Positions 24,088-33,000 of a DNA stretch of 64,000 bases are shown piece by piece. The translations under genes and the position numbers were made by a program. Below the pieces are notes generated by a model. It did not search any database, had not been told where the DNA came from, and saw only the letters and a list, made by a program, of their open reading frames with translations. Each line of letters begins with the position of its first letter. Position 1 is the first letter of the stretch. Origin of the DNA: Microbispora corallina (GTDB lineage Bacteria > Actinomycetota > Actinomycetes > Streptosporangiales > Streptosporangiaceae); NCBI RefSeq assembly GCF_016863035.1, contig NZ_BOOC01000005.1:62001-126000 (forward strand), given 5' to 3'.

Positions 24088-25379
24088 GCCAGGGCCTCCA
24101 CGGGAAGCGTGGTCCTGAGCTCGAAGCCGCCGCCGGACGGCCCGGCGTGCAGGGTCCCGCCGAGCGCCGCCACCCGTTCGGCGATCCCGCGCAGCCCGTT
24201 CCCCGGCGCGGCCTTCGGCGCCGTGACATCGAGGCCGGGGCCGCCGCTGTCCCGGACGCGGATGCGCAGCTCGCCGTGGGCGAACTCGAGGTCCACGGCG
24301 CACCGGCTGCCCGGTCCCGCGTGCTTGATGCTGTTGGTCAGCGCCTCCTGGACGATCCGGTACGCCGACAGCTCCACCGCCGCCGGCAACGTGAGCGGCT
24401 CCCCCACCACGGTGAAGGCCACCGGAGTGCCGCCCGCCCTGACCCGGTCGACGAGCTCCGGAAGCGCGGCCAGGCCGGGCTGCGGGGCGCGGGCGGGATC
24501 GTCGGCGCCGAGGTCCTGCCGGACGAGGCTGAGCAGACGGCGCATCTCGGCCAGGGACGCCCTGCCGGTGGTGACGACGCTGTCCAGGGCCGCCCCGGTC
24601 CGTTCGGGGTGGCGGTCCAGCGCGGCACGGCCGCCCTGGGCCTGGACCACCATCACGGACAGGCCGTGCGCGACGACGTCGTGCAGTTCCCTGGCGATGC
24701 GGCCGCGCTCGGCGGCCACCGCGAGCGCCGTCCGCTGCTCCTGCTCCCGCGCCAGATCGGCCGCACGCTCGCGGAGGGTCGCCAGGTGGGCCTGGTGGGT
24801 GCGGGCGCGGTCGCCCGCCGTCCAGGCGACGGCCAGCAGCAGTGCGGGCACCAGCGCCTGGGAGGCGGCCGTCAGCAGCACGTCGTCCTGCTGCAGAAAC
24901 GGGAAAGGCCCCGGAGGTTCCACGAGGGTGTACTTGCTGAACCTGCCCGCGAACAGTCCACTCATGGCGGTCAGGGCGAGGACGTAGACGCCGGCCTCGG
25001 CGGCGGACAGCACCGCCAGCGACACGCGCCGATCGGCCGCCCTGGCCGCCACGCCGTACAGGATGAACGCGGCCACCAGGTCGGCGTGCAGGTGCGGCAG
25101 CCCCGGGCTCCGCACGTGTGCGAACGATCCCAGCGCCGCCAGCGCGAAGGCCGTGATCGGGCGCCGGTGCCGGACGAAAACGGCCGCGGCCGTGGGGGGC
25201 AGCGCCAGCCACCACCACAGAACCTGGTGCCGCCAGTTCTCCTCCGTCCCGAACTGCTTCAGGAGCCGCTCAATCGGATCCGGGCCCATGAGAAGCGCGT
25301 CGGCGCCCATCAGGAGGCCCGCCACGACCACGACGGCGACCACGCCGCCGTCGAACAACAGCCGTCGGATGGCGATCAC
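24084..25379 (-). CDS. NarL-type sensor histidine kinase (HisKA_3)
   Basis: A kinase of about 431 residues. Four to six hydrophobic helices fill the first 190 residues (first GGVVAVVVVAGLLMGAD). The dimerisation/phospho-acceptor helix reads RGRIARELHDVVAHGLSVMV, and the ATPase domain has EALTNSIKHAG and GNGLRGIAERVAALGG. GTG 25379 is used because it immediately precedes the first helix; an in-frame ATG at 25502 would add a polar stretch of 41 residues that lacks support. Partner of the regulator at 23437. The signal is unknown. Confidence 0.9.
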   Translation of the reverse strand: MIAIRRLLFDGGVVAVVVVAGLLMGADALLMGPDPIERLLKQFGTEENWRHQVLWWWLALPPTAAAVFVRHRRPITAFALAALGSFAHVRSPGLPHLHADLVAAFILYGVAARAADRRVSLAVLSAAEAGVYVLALTAMSGLFAGRFSKYTLVEPPGPFPFLQQDDVLLTAASQALVPALLLAVAWTAGDRARTHQAHLATLRERAADLAREQEQRTALAVAAERGRIARELHDVVAHGLSVMVVQAQGGRAALDRHPERTGAALDSVVTTGRASLAEMRRLLSLVRQDLGADDPARAPQPGLAALPELVDRVRAGGTPVAFTVVGEPLTLPAAVELSAYRIVQEALTNSIKHAGPGSRCAVDLEFAHGELRIRVRDSGGPGLDVTAPKAAPGNGLRGIAERVAALGGTLHAGPSGGGFELRTTLPVEALA

Positions 25380-25414
25380 GCCATCAGGGTAGGGACCGGA
25401 CGATAAGCCCGGCA

Positions 25415-25430
25415 TCTGTCGTGAGACAGA
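25415..25430. promoter_or_regulatory. Candidate response-regulator operator in the divergent kinase/efflux region
   Basis: TCTGTCGTGAGACAGA is a perfect inverted repeat with six-base arms and a GTGA spacer, in the 110-base gap between the kinase gene and the divergent lipoprotein gene. Dyad sites of this size suit NarL-type dimers. Binding is inferred. Confidence 0.5.
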
Positions 25431-25489
25431 CGACGACCTCCGTCGGCCGCCGGACGCGCGGGACGGCTCTTCGGGGCCAGCCTCATGGC

Positions 25490-26026
25490 ATGCCACTGAC
25501 AAGAACCGGTGCCGCCCTGGCCGCCCTGGCCCTCGCGCTCGCCGCCTGCTCCTCGTCGCCGCCCGCGGCGACCACCGCCGCCGCCACCTCGCCGGGCGCC
25601 ACCCCGTCGGCCGACGCCATGCAGATCGCCCTGCGGTTCGTCGCGTGCGCCCGCGCCCACGGGCACCGGATCCCCGACCCCACGCTGGCCGGGGGACGGA
25701 TCAGGTTCGAGGTCCCGGCTCAGAGCGGCCAGCCTCAGCTGGAGGAGATGAAAGCCGTCCGGAACATCCCTGAATGCGAGGCCATCTACCGGCAGATACC
25801 CGACCAGCACCAGCGGCCCAAGCCGCCCACCGCCGCGGAGATGGACAGGGGACGGAAGTTCGCCGACTGCGTGCGCAAGCACGGCCTGCCGGACTTTCCC
25901 GACCCCAGCTCGAACGGCACGTTCCCGGTCAGGGGGACGCCCCTGCAGCCACAGGTCAAGGGCCCGGCCATGAGAGCCGCCTTCGACGCCTGCACCGAGT
26001 ACGCCGTGGAGTTCCCGTTCTCATGA
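25490..26026 (+). CDS. Lipoprotein of unknown function, first gene of the efflux operon
   Basis: A 178-residue predicted lipoprotein: signal peptide ALAALALALAACSSS with a lipobox ending at Cys22 (LAAC), then a Pro/Thr/Ala-rich linker and a domain with paired Cys (FVACARAHGHRIPDP and FADCVRKHGLPDFPDP) repeated twice. The CxxxHG...PDPxxxG repeat is common in secreted actinobacterial proteins next to MacAB-like exporters. ATG 25490 is chosen for the signal peptide. Its stop lies inside the start of the next gene. Confidence 0.85.
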   Translation: MPLTRTGAALAALALALAACSSSPPAATTAAATSPGATPSADAMQIALRFVACARAHGHRIPDPTLAGGRIRFEVPAQSGQPQLEEMKAVRNIPECEAIYRQIPDQHQRPKPPTAAEMDRGRKFADCVRKHGLPDFPDPSSNGTFPVRGTPLQPQVKGPAMRAAFDACTEYAVEFPFS

Positions 26027-27078
26027 AGATCATGAAGACAACCCCCATCACGGGCGCGGCGCTCGTCGCGCTGCTGGCCGCCGGATGCGCGGCCTCCCCG
26101 CAGCCGGCCCCCACGCCGCAGGTGGCCGTGGCCTCGGCCCCCGTCCGCCGCGCCGACGTCGTCTCCACGATCCAGCTTCCCGGCGTGCTCGGCTTCGACC
26201 GCACCTACTCCGTGGTCGGCGAGCTGGCCCCCGGGATCGTCACCGCCGTGCCCCGGCCGGGCGCCGTCCTGGGGCGCGGCGCCCGGCTGTTCGCCGTCGA
26301 CGGCGCCCCCGCCACCCTGCTGTACGGATCCGTGCCCGCCCACCGCGACTTCTTCTGGGGAATGAGCGACGGGCGCGACGTCCGCCGGCTGGAGGCCAAT
26401 CTCGTGGCCCTCGGCATGGACCCCGGCCACGCCGTCACTGTGGACGACCACTTCTCCGGGGCCACCGCCGCCGCCGTACGGCGCTGGCAGCGCAAGCTGG
26501 GCCGGCCCCAGACGGGCCGGCTGGACCTCGGAAGCGTGGTCTTCCTGCCCGGCCGCGTCCGGATCCGCACGGTCGCGGCCGAGGCGGGCACGCCGGCCGG
26601 GCCGGGCACGCGCATGCTCACCGCCAACTCGGCCACCCGGGTCGTACAGGTGCCGCTGACCACCGACCGGCTGGGCCAGCTGCACCCCGGCGACCAGGTC
26701 CGGGTCACCCTCCCGGACGGCGAGACCACGCTGCGCGGCCGCGTCCGCACGGTGGGCAGGGTCGCCACCGCCCAGGACACCGGCCTGGCGACCGTTCCCG
26801 TCACGATCACGCTCACCCGGCCGGGCCGCGCCGTCGCCGGCCTGGACCTCGCCCCCGTCCAGGTCTCCGTCGTCACCGCCCGGCACAAGAACGTGCTCAC
26901 CGTCCCGGTCACCGCGCTGCTGCCCCGCCCCGGCGGCGGCTACCAGGTCGCGCTCACCGCGCCCGGCTCCCGCCGGCTCGTGCCCGTCGAGCCCGGGCTG
27001 TTCGACGAGGAGGGCGGCACGGTCGAGATCACCGGCGACATGCCCGACGGCGCGCAGGTGGAGGTGCCCGCGTCATGA
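26023..27078 (+). CDS. Efflux periplasmic-type adaptor with peptidoglycan-binding domain
   Basis: A 351-residue lipoprotein-like adaptor (signal ALVALLAAGCAAS with lipobox Cys24). A beta-barrel segment (RRADVVSTIQLPGVLGF) is followed by a PG_binding_1 domain (about 118-165: DVRRLEANLVALGMDPG, AAAVRRWQRKLG) and a HlyD/MacA-like C-terminal beta region (TVPVTALLPRPGGGYQVAL). In actinobacteria such proteins couple MacB-type ABC transporters to the cell wall. The gene overlaps both neighbours by four bases (ATGA). Confidence 0.88.
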   Translation: MKIMKTTPITGAALVALLAAGCAASPQPAPTPQVAVASAPVRRADVVSTIQLPGVLGFDRTYSVVGELAPGIVTAVPRPGAVLGRGARLFAVDGAPATLLYGSVPAHRDFFWGMSDGRDVRRLEANLVALGMDPGHAVTVDDHFSGATAAAVRRWQRKLGRPQTGRLDLGSVVFLPGRVRIRTVAAEAGTPAGPGTRMLTANSATRVVQVPLTTDRLGQLHPGDQVRVTLPDGETTLRGRVRTVGRVATAQDTGLATVPVTITLTRPGRAVAGLDLAPVQVSVVTARHKNVLTVPVTALLPRPGGGYQVALTAPGSRRLVPVEPGLFDEEGGTVEITGDMPDGAQVEVPAS

Positions 27079-27761
27079 GCGACGACGTCGTGCTGTCCTT
27101 CCACGCGGTGTCGAAGACCTATCCCGGCACCCCGCCCGTCACGTCGCTGCGCGAGGTCGATCTGAGCGTGCGCGCGGGGGAGATGGTCGCGGTCGTCGGT
27201 CCGTCCGGGTCGGGCAAGACCACGCTGCTCAACCTCGCCGCGGGGCTGGACCGGCCCACGAGCGGCACGATCCACCTGGCGGGGCACGCCATCGAGAGCT
27301 CCGGCGACCGCCGCCTCTCGGGCCTGCGGGCGCACCTGCTGGGCGTGGTCTTCCAGCGCTTCCACCTCCTCGACCACCTCACCGCCACCGAGAACGTGGC
27401 GACCGGCCTGCTCTACCGCGGCCTGCCGCGGCGCCGGCGCCGCGCGGCCGCCCTGACCGCCCTGGAACGCGTCGGGCTGGCCCACCGCGCCCACCAACCG
27501 GCGCGGACGCTGTCGGGCGGCGAGCAGCAGCGCGTCGCCATCGCCCGCGCCCTCGTCGGACGGCCCGCCCTGGTGCTCGCCGACGAACCCACCGGCAACC
27601 TCGACACCGTCACCGGCGGGCAGATCCTCCGGCTGCTCACCGACCTCAACACCGACGGGGTGACCATGCTCGTCATCACCCACGACCTCGCCGTCGCGGC
27701 CGCCTGCGGACGCCAGGTCGAGATCCGCGACGGCCGCGTCAGCTCGGCGGTCGCCCTGTGA
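27075..27761 (+). CDS. MacB/LolD-type ABC transporter ATPase
   Basis: A 228-residue ATPase: Walker A GPSGSGKT (about 41-48), Q-loop VVFQRFHLLDHLTATEN, signature LSGGEQQRVAIARAL, Walker B LVLADEPTGNLD and H-loop VITHD. The FQ-x-F-x-L-x-x-x-x-T-A-x-E-N pattern is that of the LolD/MacB family. It works with the FtsX-type permease encoded next. Confidence 0.94.
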   Translation: MSDDVVLSFHAVSKTYPGTPPVTSLREVDLSVRAGEMVAVVGPSGSGKTTLLNLAAGLDRPTSGTIHLAGHAIESSGDRRLSGLRAHLLGVVFQRFHLLDHLTATENVATGLLYRGLPRRRRRAAALTALERVGLAHRAHQPARTLSGGEQQRVAIARALVGRPALVLADEPTGNLDTVTGGQILRLLTDLNTDGVTMLVITHDLAVAAACGRQVEIRDGRVSSAVAL

Positions 27762-28990
27762 GCGCCCCGCCCGACGCCCGGAGCGGCCCCGACGCCCGGA
27801 GCGGCCCCGGCTCCCGGCTGCGGCCCGCCGACCTGCTTCCGCTGGCGACCGTGGGCCTGCGCGGCCGCCGCGTCCGCACCGCGCTGTCCACACTGGGGAT
27901 CGCCATCGGCATCGCCGCCATCGTCGCCGTGCTCGGCATCACCCGCTCGAGCCAGTCCGAACTGCTGACCCGCATCGACCGGCTGGGCACGAACCTGCTC
28001 ACCGTGACCGCCGGGCAGAGCATGGGCGACGAGGTCCCGCTGCCGGCCACCGCCGGCCTCGGCGTCGCACGCACCGACGGGGTCGAGCGCGTCGCCGTCA
28101 CGGCCGTGCTCACGCAGGTTCACGTCTACCGGTCCGACAGGATCCCGCACACACAGACCGGCGGGCTGGACGTCCGCGCCACCGACGAGGACCTGCTCAC
28201 CACCCTCGACGGTCACCTGGCCGCGGGCGTCTTCCTCAGCGCCGCCACCGCCCGCTACCCGGTCGCCGTCCTCGGCCACCAGGCCGCCGTCCAGCTCGGG
28301 GTCGTCCGGCCGGGCCCGGGCATCCGCGTCCGGATCTCCGGCCACTGGTTCGTGGTCGCGGGCATCCTCGCCCCTTTCGAGCTGGCCCCGGAGCTCGACC
28401 GGGCCGCGCTGATCGGCCTGCCCGCCGCCCGCGACGTCTTCGGTTACGACGGCCACCCCACCCGCCTGTACATCCGGGCCGACACGGCGCGCGTCGCGCA
28501 GACCGTGGACCTGCTCGCCCGCGCCGTCAACCCGGCCGAGCCGCCCGCCGTGCAGGTCAGCCGTCCCTCCGACACGCTGACCTCGCGGCTGCTCGTCGCC
28601 GACTCTGGCACCTCCCTGTTCCTCGGCCTCGGCGCCGTCGCCCTGCTCGTCGGCGGCGTCGGCATCGCCAACGTGATGGTCATCTCGGTCCTGGAACGCC
28701 GCGCCGAGATCGGCCTGCGCCGCGCGCTGGGCGCCACCCGCCCGCACATCGCCGGGCAGTTCCTCGTCGAGTCGCTCGTCCTGGCGACGCTCGGCGGACT
28801 GACCGGTACGGCACTGGGGGTGCTCATCACGTACCTGACCGCGCTCCAGCGGGGCTGGCCGGCCGTCGTCCCGCCCGGAGCCGCGGGGCTGGGCCTGGGC
28901 GCCGCCCTGGCCGTCGGGGCGCTGGCCGGCCTCTACCCGGCCGTCCGCGCGGCCGGGCTGCCTCCCACGGACGCCCTGCGCGCGGTCTAG
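27758..28990 (+). CDS. FtsX/MacB-type ABC transporter permease
   Basis: A 410-residue permease with one N-terminal TM (TALSTLGIAIGIAAIVAVLG), a large extracellular MacB core domain (about 60-270) and three C-terminal TMs with the family signature IANVMVISVLERRAEIGLRR and ATRPHIAGQFLVESLVL. It exports a peptide, lipid or drug rather than importing. GTG 27758 overlaps the ATPase stop. Its own stop overlaps that of the convergent TetR gene in a shared CTAG. Confidence 0.93.
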   Translation: MSAPPDARSGPDARSGPGSRLRPADLLPLATVGLRGRRVRTALSTLGIAIGIAAIVAVLGITRSSQSELLTRIDRLGTNLLTVTAGQSMGDEVPLPATAGLGVARTDGVERVAVTAVLTQVHVYRSDRIPHTQTGGLDVRATDEDLLTTLDGHLAAGVFLSAATARYPVAVLGHQAAVQLGVVRPGPGIRVRISGHWFVVAGILAPFELAPELDRAALIGLPAARDVFGYDGHPTRLYIRADTARVAQTVDLLARAVNPAEPPAVQVSRPSDTLTSRLLVADSGTSLFLGLGAVALLVGGVGIANVMVISVLERRAEIGLRRALGATRPHIAGQFLVESLVLATLGGLTGTALGVLITYLTALQRGWPAVVPPGAAGLGLGAALAVGALAGLYPAVRAAGLPPTDALRAV

Positions 28991-29538
28991 CCGGTACCGG
29001 TGTCGGCGGCCACCTCGATCACCGCGCGGATCAGCCGCGAGGACCGCTCGGCGATCTCATCGGACGCACATGGCCGGTCGTGTTCGAGCCACCAGAGGAT
29101 GGATTGCACCATCATCGCCGAGATGACGCTGGGGACCAGCGAATCGGGATCACGACCGGGCAGGTGTCCGCTCGACATCGCGGCGAGCGCCGCACGCATC
29201 CGGTCGGCGAACCACGGGCTGCCTTTGCGTCCGAGAAGCGCCCCGTAGAGCCGATGGTAGGCGTCGATGTGACCCAGGAAATCGGCCCAACGCCGGGCGG
29301 GCGATCGGGGGTCGGCCTCGTCGTCGGCGGTCATCTCGGCCATCGCCTCGTCGAAGATCTGCTCGACCAGCTCGTACTTGTCGCGGTAGTTGCGGTAGAA
29401 CGCGGCTCGGCTGACCATCGCACGGGAGGTGAGCTCGCCGACGGTGACCCGCTCGAACCCACGGTCCTCGATCAGTTCGACCAGCGCCTCGCGCAGCAGT
29501 GCGCGAGTGCGGCGGACGCGCACGTTCGGCTGAGACAT
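28987..29538 (-). CDS. TetR-family regulator
   Basis: A 183-residue regulator. Helix-turn-helix at about 20-50 (RVTVGELTSRAMVSRAAFYR), then a TetR_C_7-like helical domain with HIDAYHRLYGALLGRKGSPW. ATG 29538 follows AAGGAG at six bases, so the longer frame to 29640 is not used. It is divergent from the oxidoreductase gene at 29682 and probably represses it. Confidence 0.88.
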   Translation of the reverse strand: MSQPNVRVRRTRALLREALVELIEDRGFERVTVGELTSRAMVSRAAFYRNYRDKYELVEQIFDEAMAEMTADDEADPRSPARRWADFLGHIDAYHRLYGALLGRKGSPWFADRMRAALAAMSSGHLPGRDPDSLVPSVISAMMVQSILWWLEHDRPCASDEIAERSSRLIRAVIEVAADTGTG

Positions 29539-29607
29539 TTTCGGCTCCTTGTCCGGGGCGGGACATCCTCGGCGATCTGATCCTTGTGCGGCGGCCCGCA
29601 CCGTTCG

Positions 29608-29646
29608 GAGACTGAACACGTCGTTCTGAACGGGACACACTGTCTC
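29608..29646. promoter_or_regulatory. Candidate operator between TetR and oxidoreductase genes
   Basis: Within the 143-base divergent region, CTGAAC occurs twice (29612-29617, 29626-29631) and a five-base inverted pair GAGAC/GTCTC (29608-29612, 29642-29646) brackets the segment. This is the most repeated part of the region and the likely TetR site, but the exact operator is unsure. Confidence 0.35.
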
Positions 29647-29681
29647 GCTTCAAGCATGATGTCAATCGAAGGGACGTGGTC

Positions 29682-30650
29682 ATGCGGGCCGTCAGGGTGA
29701 CTCGATTCGGCGAACCGGATGTGCTGGCCGTCGACACGGTCGCCGACCCGGAGCCGGCAGCGGGTCAGGTGTTGGTGGACGTGCGCATGTCGGGAGTCGC
29801 CTACGGCGACGTGATCGTCCGATCGGGCCGCCACCCGATGCCGCTGCCGTGGATCCCCGGTATCGAGGTCGGCGGACAGGTCGTCGCGGTAGGCCCGGAC
29901 GCGGACGATGCGCTGCTCGGCAGGACGGTGGTCGCCACCACGGTCGGGCAGGCCGGTGGCTACGCAGAACGCGCGGTGGCCCCGGCCGCGTACACGTTCC
30001 CGGTGCCGGACGGGCTGGCACTCGATGTCGCCCTGACCGTGTTCCAGGCCGGCGCGATGGCCCGTGGCCTGCTGCGCGTCATGCGGCTCAGCGGCGAGGA
30101 CACCGTCCTGGTCACCGCCGCGGCGGGGCGGATCGGATCGCTGCTGGTGCAGACGGCAAAGGCGGCGGGCGCGCGGGTCCTCGGCGCGGCCGGCCGCGAG
30201 AAGCTGAGCGCCGTGGCCGAGTTCGGCGCCGATCACGCGATCGACTACACCGCCGCCGACTGGCCGGACCAGGTACGCGAACTGACCGGCGGGCGCGGGG
30301 CGGACCTGGTGCTGGACGCCGTCGGCGGCGAGACCGCCGCACGCGCCCTGGCCGCGACCGCCGACGGGGGTGGCCGCTTCGGCCTATACGGCTTCGCGTC
30401 CGGCGAGTGGCCGGTGCTGGACGCCCAGACCGTCGGCAGACGCGGTCTGACGGTGTCGGGCCCGCTGGGCATACTCTTCCGCACGACCGACGCCGAACAA
30501 CGCGACGATGCCGAACAGGCGCTCGCGGCGGCGGCTCAGGGAGTCGTGACACCACGGATCCACGCGCGGCTGCCGTTGGAGCGAGCCGCTGACGCGCATC
30601 GTGAGCTCCAGGAACGCCGGTCGGTCGGGGCGATCGTGCTCACAACCTGA
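29682..30650 (+). CDS. Zinc-free MDR-family NADPH:quinone oxidoreductase-like enzyme
   Basis: A 322-residue medium-chain reductase. The GroES-like half starts MRAVRVTRFGEPDVLAVD; the Rossmann half has VLVTAAAGRIGSLLVQTAKA (GxxGxxG-like AAAGRIG) and GGRGADLVLDAVGGE. The zinc ligands of alcohol dehydrogenases are absent, which fits the quinone-reductase branch. ATG 29682 is used; a GTG two codons upstream is also possible. The TetR gene opposite is its likely regulator. The natural substrate is unknown. Confidence 0.88.
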   Translation: MRAVRVTRFGEPDVLAVDTVADPEPAAGQVLVDVRMSGVAYGDVIVRSGRHPMPLPWIPGIEVGGQVVAVGPDADDALLGRTVVATTVGQAGGYAERAVAPAAYTFPVPDGLALDVALTVFQAGAMARGLLRVMRLSGEDTVLVTAAAGRIGSLLVQTAKAAGARVLGAAGREKLSAVAEFGADHAIDYTAADWPDQVRELTGGRGADLVLDAVGGETAARALAATADGGGRFGLYGFASGEWPVLDAQTVGRRGLTVSGPLGILFRTTDAEQRDDAEQALAAAAQGVVTPRIHARLPLERAADAHRELQERRSVGAIVLTT

Positions 30651-30661
30651 TCGGACACGGC

Positions 30662-32965
30662 TCAGCGGCGCTCCCGGTCGAGGGCGGCGGCGACGGCGGC
30701 CTGGCCGAGGCTGACGCCGCCGTCGTTCGGCGGGACGCGGTGGTGCAGGAGCACGTGGAAGCCCCGCCTCTCCAGCAGCCCGGCGGCGCGGTCCAGCAGC
30801 AGCAGGTTCTGGAAGACGCCTCCCGACAGGGCGACCGCGCACAGGCCGGTGGCCGCCCGGACGCGGTCGCAGCCGTCCGCGACGAGCCCGGCGACCGCGT
30901 TGTGGAAGCGGGCGGCGACGACGGAGGGGTCCGCTCCCGTGCGCAGGTCGTCGACGACGGCCCGCACCAGCACCGCCCCCGGCACGGCGAACGGCGGCCC
31001 GGACGGCTGAGCGGGGTCCCTCTCTCCAGGGGTCAGGGGGCAGGGGTAGCCGCCGCGTTCGGCGGGGTCGGCCCGTTGTTCGAGCTCGACCGCGGCCTGG
31101 CCCTCGTAGGTGATCGCGTCGCGCACCCCCAGGATCGCGGCGACGGCGTCGAACAGGCGGCCCACGCTCGACGTCCGGGGGGCGCTGACGCCCCTGCGCG
31201 CGAGCGCCACCACGGCGTCCCAGCGGGCGGCGTTGCGCCGGACGACGCCGAGCCCGGCGGGGATGTCGCCATCGAACGCGAGGTCGAGGTACGCGGCGGC
31301 CATCCGCCACGGCTCCCTGATGGCCGCGGCGCCTCCCGGCATCGGGACCGTCGCGAGATGGCCGGCCCGCTCGAACCCGGTCAGTCCGGCCACGAGGAAC
31401 TCGCCGCCCCACAGCGTGCCGTCGGTCCCGTAGCCGAGCCCGTCGAAGGCCACGCCGATCACCGGTCCGGCCACGCCGTTGTCGGCCAGGCAGGACGCCA
31501 CGTGCGCGTGGTGGTGCTGGACGCCCACGAGGTCGGCGTCCGCCCGCTCCAAGGCGTACTTGGTGGACAGGTACTCCGGGTGCAGGTCGTGCGCCACCAC
31601 CTCGGGGACCACGTCGAACAGCCGGGCGAAGTGCTCCACACCCTCGGTGAACGACCGCGAGGTCTCGTAGTTCTCCAGGTCGCCGATGTGGTGGGAGACG
31701 AACGCGTGCGACCCCTTCGCCAGGCAGAACGTGTTCTTCAGCTCGGCGCCGCAGGCGAGCACCGGCCGGGGGCACTCCCAGGCGAGCGGCAGCGGGTGGG
31801 GCACGTACCCCCGGGACCGCCGTACGGGCACCGCCCGGCCCCGGAACAGGCGGATCACCGAGTCGTCGGTGCGCGTGTGGATCGGACGGTCGTGGGTGAG
31901 GAAGGCGTCGGCGATGCCGCCCAATCGCTCGACCGCCTCGTCGTCGCGGTAGGCGATCGGCTCGTCGGAGACGTTCCCGCTGGTCAGGACAACCGGACGG
32001 CCGAGCGCCCGGAGCAGCAGGTGGTGCAGCGGCGTGTACGGCAGCATCACGCCGAGCCGGCGGTTCCCCGGGGCGGCCGAGGGCGCCACCTCGGCGTCCG
32101 CCCGCCGCACGAGCAGCACGATGGGCCGTTCGCGGCCCGTCAGCAGCTCCGCGGCGGCCTCCCCGACCTCGCAGAGGCGGCCCGCCTGGGCGAGGTCGGC
32201 CGCCATCACGGCGAACGGCTTGTCCTCCCGGTGCTTGCGCGACCGCAGGGCCGCCACCGCCTGCTCGCTGCCCGCCACGGCGGCGAGGTGGTAGCCGCCG
32301 AGGCCCTTGACCGCGAGCACCTGCGCGGCGAGGAGCCGCTCGGCGGCCAGGGCGACGGGGTCCCCCGGCGCCTCGCGCCCGTCGCCGTCCACCAGCCGGA
32401 GCCGCGGGCCGCAGGCCGGGCAGCACACGGGCTGGGCGTGGAAGCGCCGGTCGGCCGGGTCGTGGTACTCCCGGGCGCAGTCCGCGCACATGGCGAAGCC
32501 GGCCATGGTGGTGTTCGGCCGGTCGTACGGCACGTCCCGGACGATCGTGAACCGGGGGCCGCAGTTGGTGCAGTTGGTGAAGGCGTACCGGTACCGCCGG
32601 TCGGCCGGGTCGTCCATCTCGCGCAGGCAGTCGTCGCAGGTGGCGACGTCGGGCGGGACGAGCGCCCGGCGGTCGCCGCCGGTGGCGCTGCGCGCGATGA
32701 CGAACCCGGTCTCGCCCGTGGCCGGGAGCGCGCCCGCGCTGATGCGCTCGATCACCGCGAGCGGGGGCGGGCGGTCCCGGAGCGCGGCCAGGAACTCCCT
32801 GACCGGCCCCGGTCCGCCCTCGACCTCGATGAACACGCCGCGCTCGTCGTTGCCGACCAGCCCGTCCAGCCCGAGGCCGGTGGCCAGGCCGTACACGTAG
32901 GGCCGGAACCCGACCCCCTGCACGATGCCCTCCACCCGGATCGCGGCGCGGACACGGCTGCTCAC
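30662..32965 (-). CDS. hypF: HypF carbamoyltransferase
   Basis: A 767-residue enzyme that makes the carbamoyl group for the cyanide ligands of the NiFe centre and passes it to HypE. Domains in order: acylphosphatase (VEGIVQGVGFRPYVYGLA), two C4 zinc fingers (CDDCLREMDDPADRRY, TNCTNCG; CADCAREYHDPADRRFH, VCCPACG), YrdC-like domain (AVKGLGGYHLA, KHREDKPFAVM, VLTSGNVSDEP) and the carbamoyltransferase domain (GVQHHHAHVASCLADN, VAFDGLGYGTDGTLWGGEF). GTG 32965 matches the family start; the open frame continues far upstream without meaning. It lies 7.7 kb from hypE and 35 bases after the GH31 gene, at the end of a sugar operon. Confidence 0.95.
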   Translation of the reverse strand: MSSRVRAAIRVEGIVQGVGFRPYVYGLATGLGLDGLVGNDERGVFIEVEGGPGPVREFLAALRDRPPPLAVIERISAGALPATGETGFVIARSATGGDRRALVPPDVATCDDCLREMDDPADRRYRYAFTNCTNCGPRFTIVRDVPYDRPNTTMAGFAMCADCAREYHDPADRRFHAQPVCCPACGPRLRLVDGDGREAPGDPVALAAERLLAAQVLAVKGLGGYHLAAVAGSEQAVAALRSRKHREDKPFAVMAADLAQAGRLCEVGEAAAELLTGRERPIVLLVRRADAEVAPSAAPGNRRLGVMLPYTPLHHLLLRALGRPVVLTSGNVSDEPIAYRDDEAVERLGGIADAFLTHDRPIHTRTDDSVIRLFRGRAVPVRRSRGYVPHPLPLAWECPRPVLACGAELKNTFCLAKGSHAFVSHHIGDLENYETSRSFTEGVEHFARLFDVVPEVVAHDLHPEYLSTKYALERADADLVGVQHHHAHVASCLADNGVAGPVIGVAFDGLGYGTDGTLWGGEFLVAGLTGFERAGHLATVPMPGGAAAIREPWRMAAAYLDLAFDGDIPAGLGVVRRNAARWDAVVALARRGVSAPRTSSVGRLFDAVAAILGVRDAITYEGQAAVELEQRADPAERGGYPCPLTPGERDPAQPSGPPFAVPGAVLVRAVVDDLRTGADPSVVAARFHNAVAGLVADGCDRVRAATGLCAVALSGGVFQNLLLLDRAAGLLERRGFHVLLHHRVPPNDGGVSLGQAAVAAALDRERR

Positions 32966-33000
32966 CTGCCCATTCTCGCTCTCCGCCGCGGGCGGGCGGC

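Noticed and set aside
28987-28990. Shared CTAG stop of convergent genes as a special signal
   Set aside because: Convergent genes in compact actinobacterial genomes often overlap at TAG stops; nothing further supports a role.
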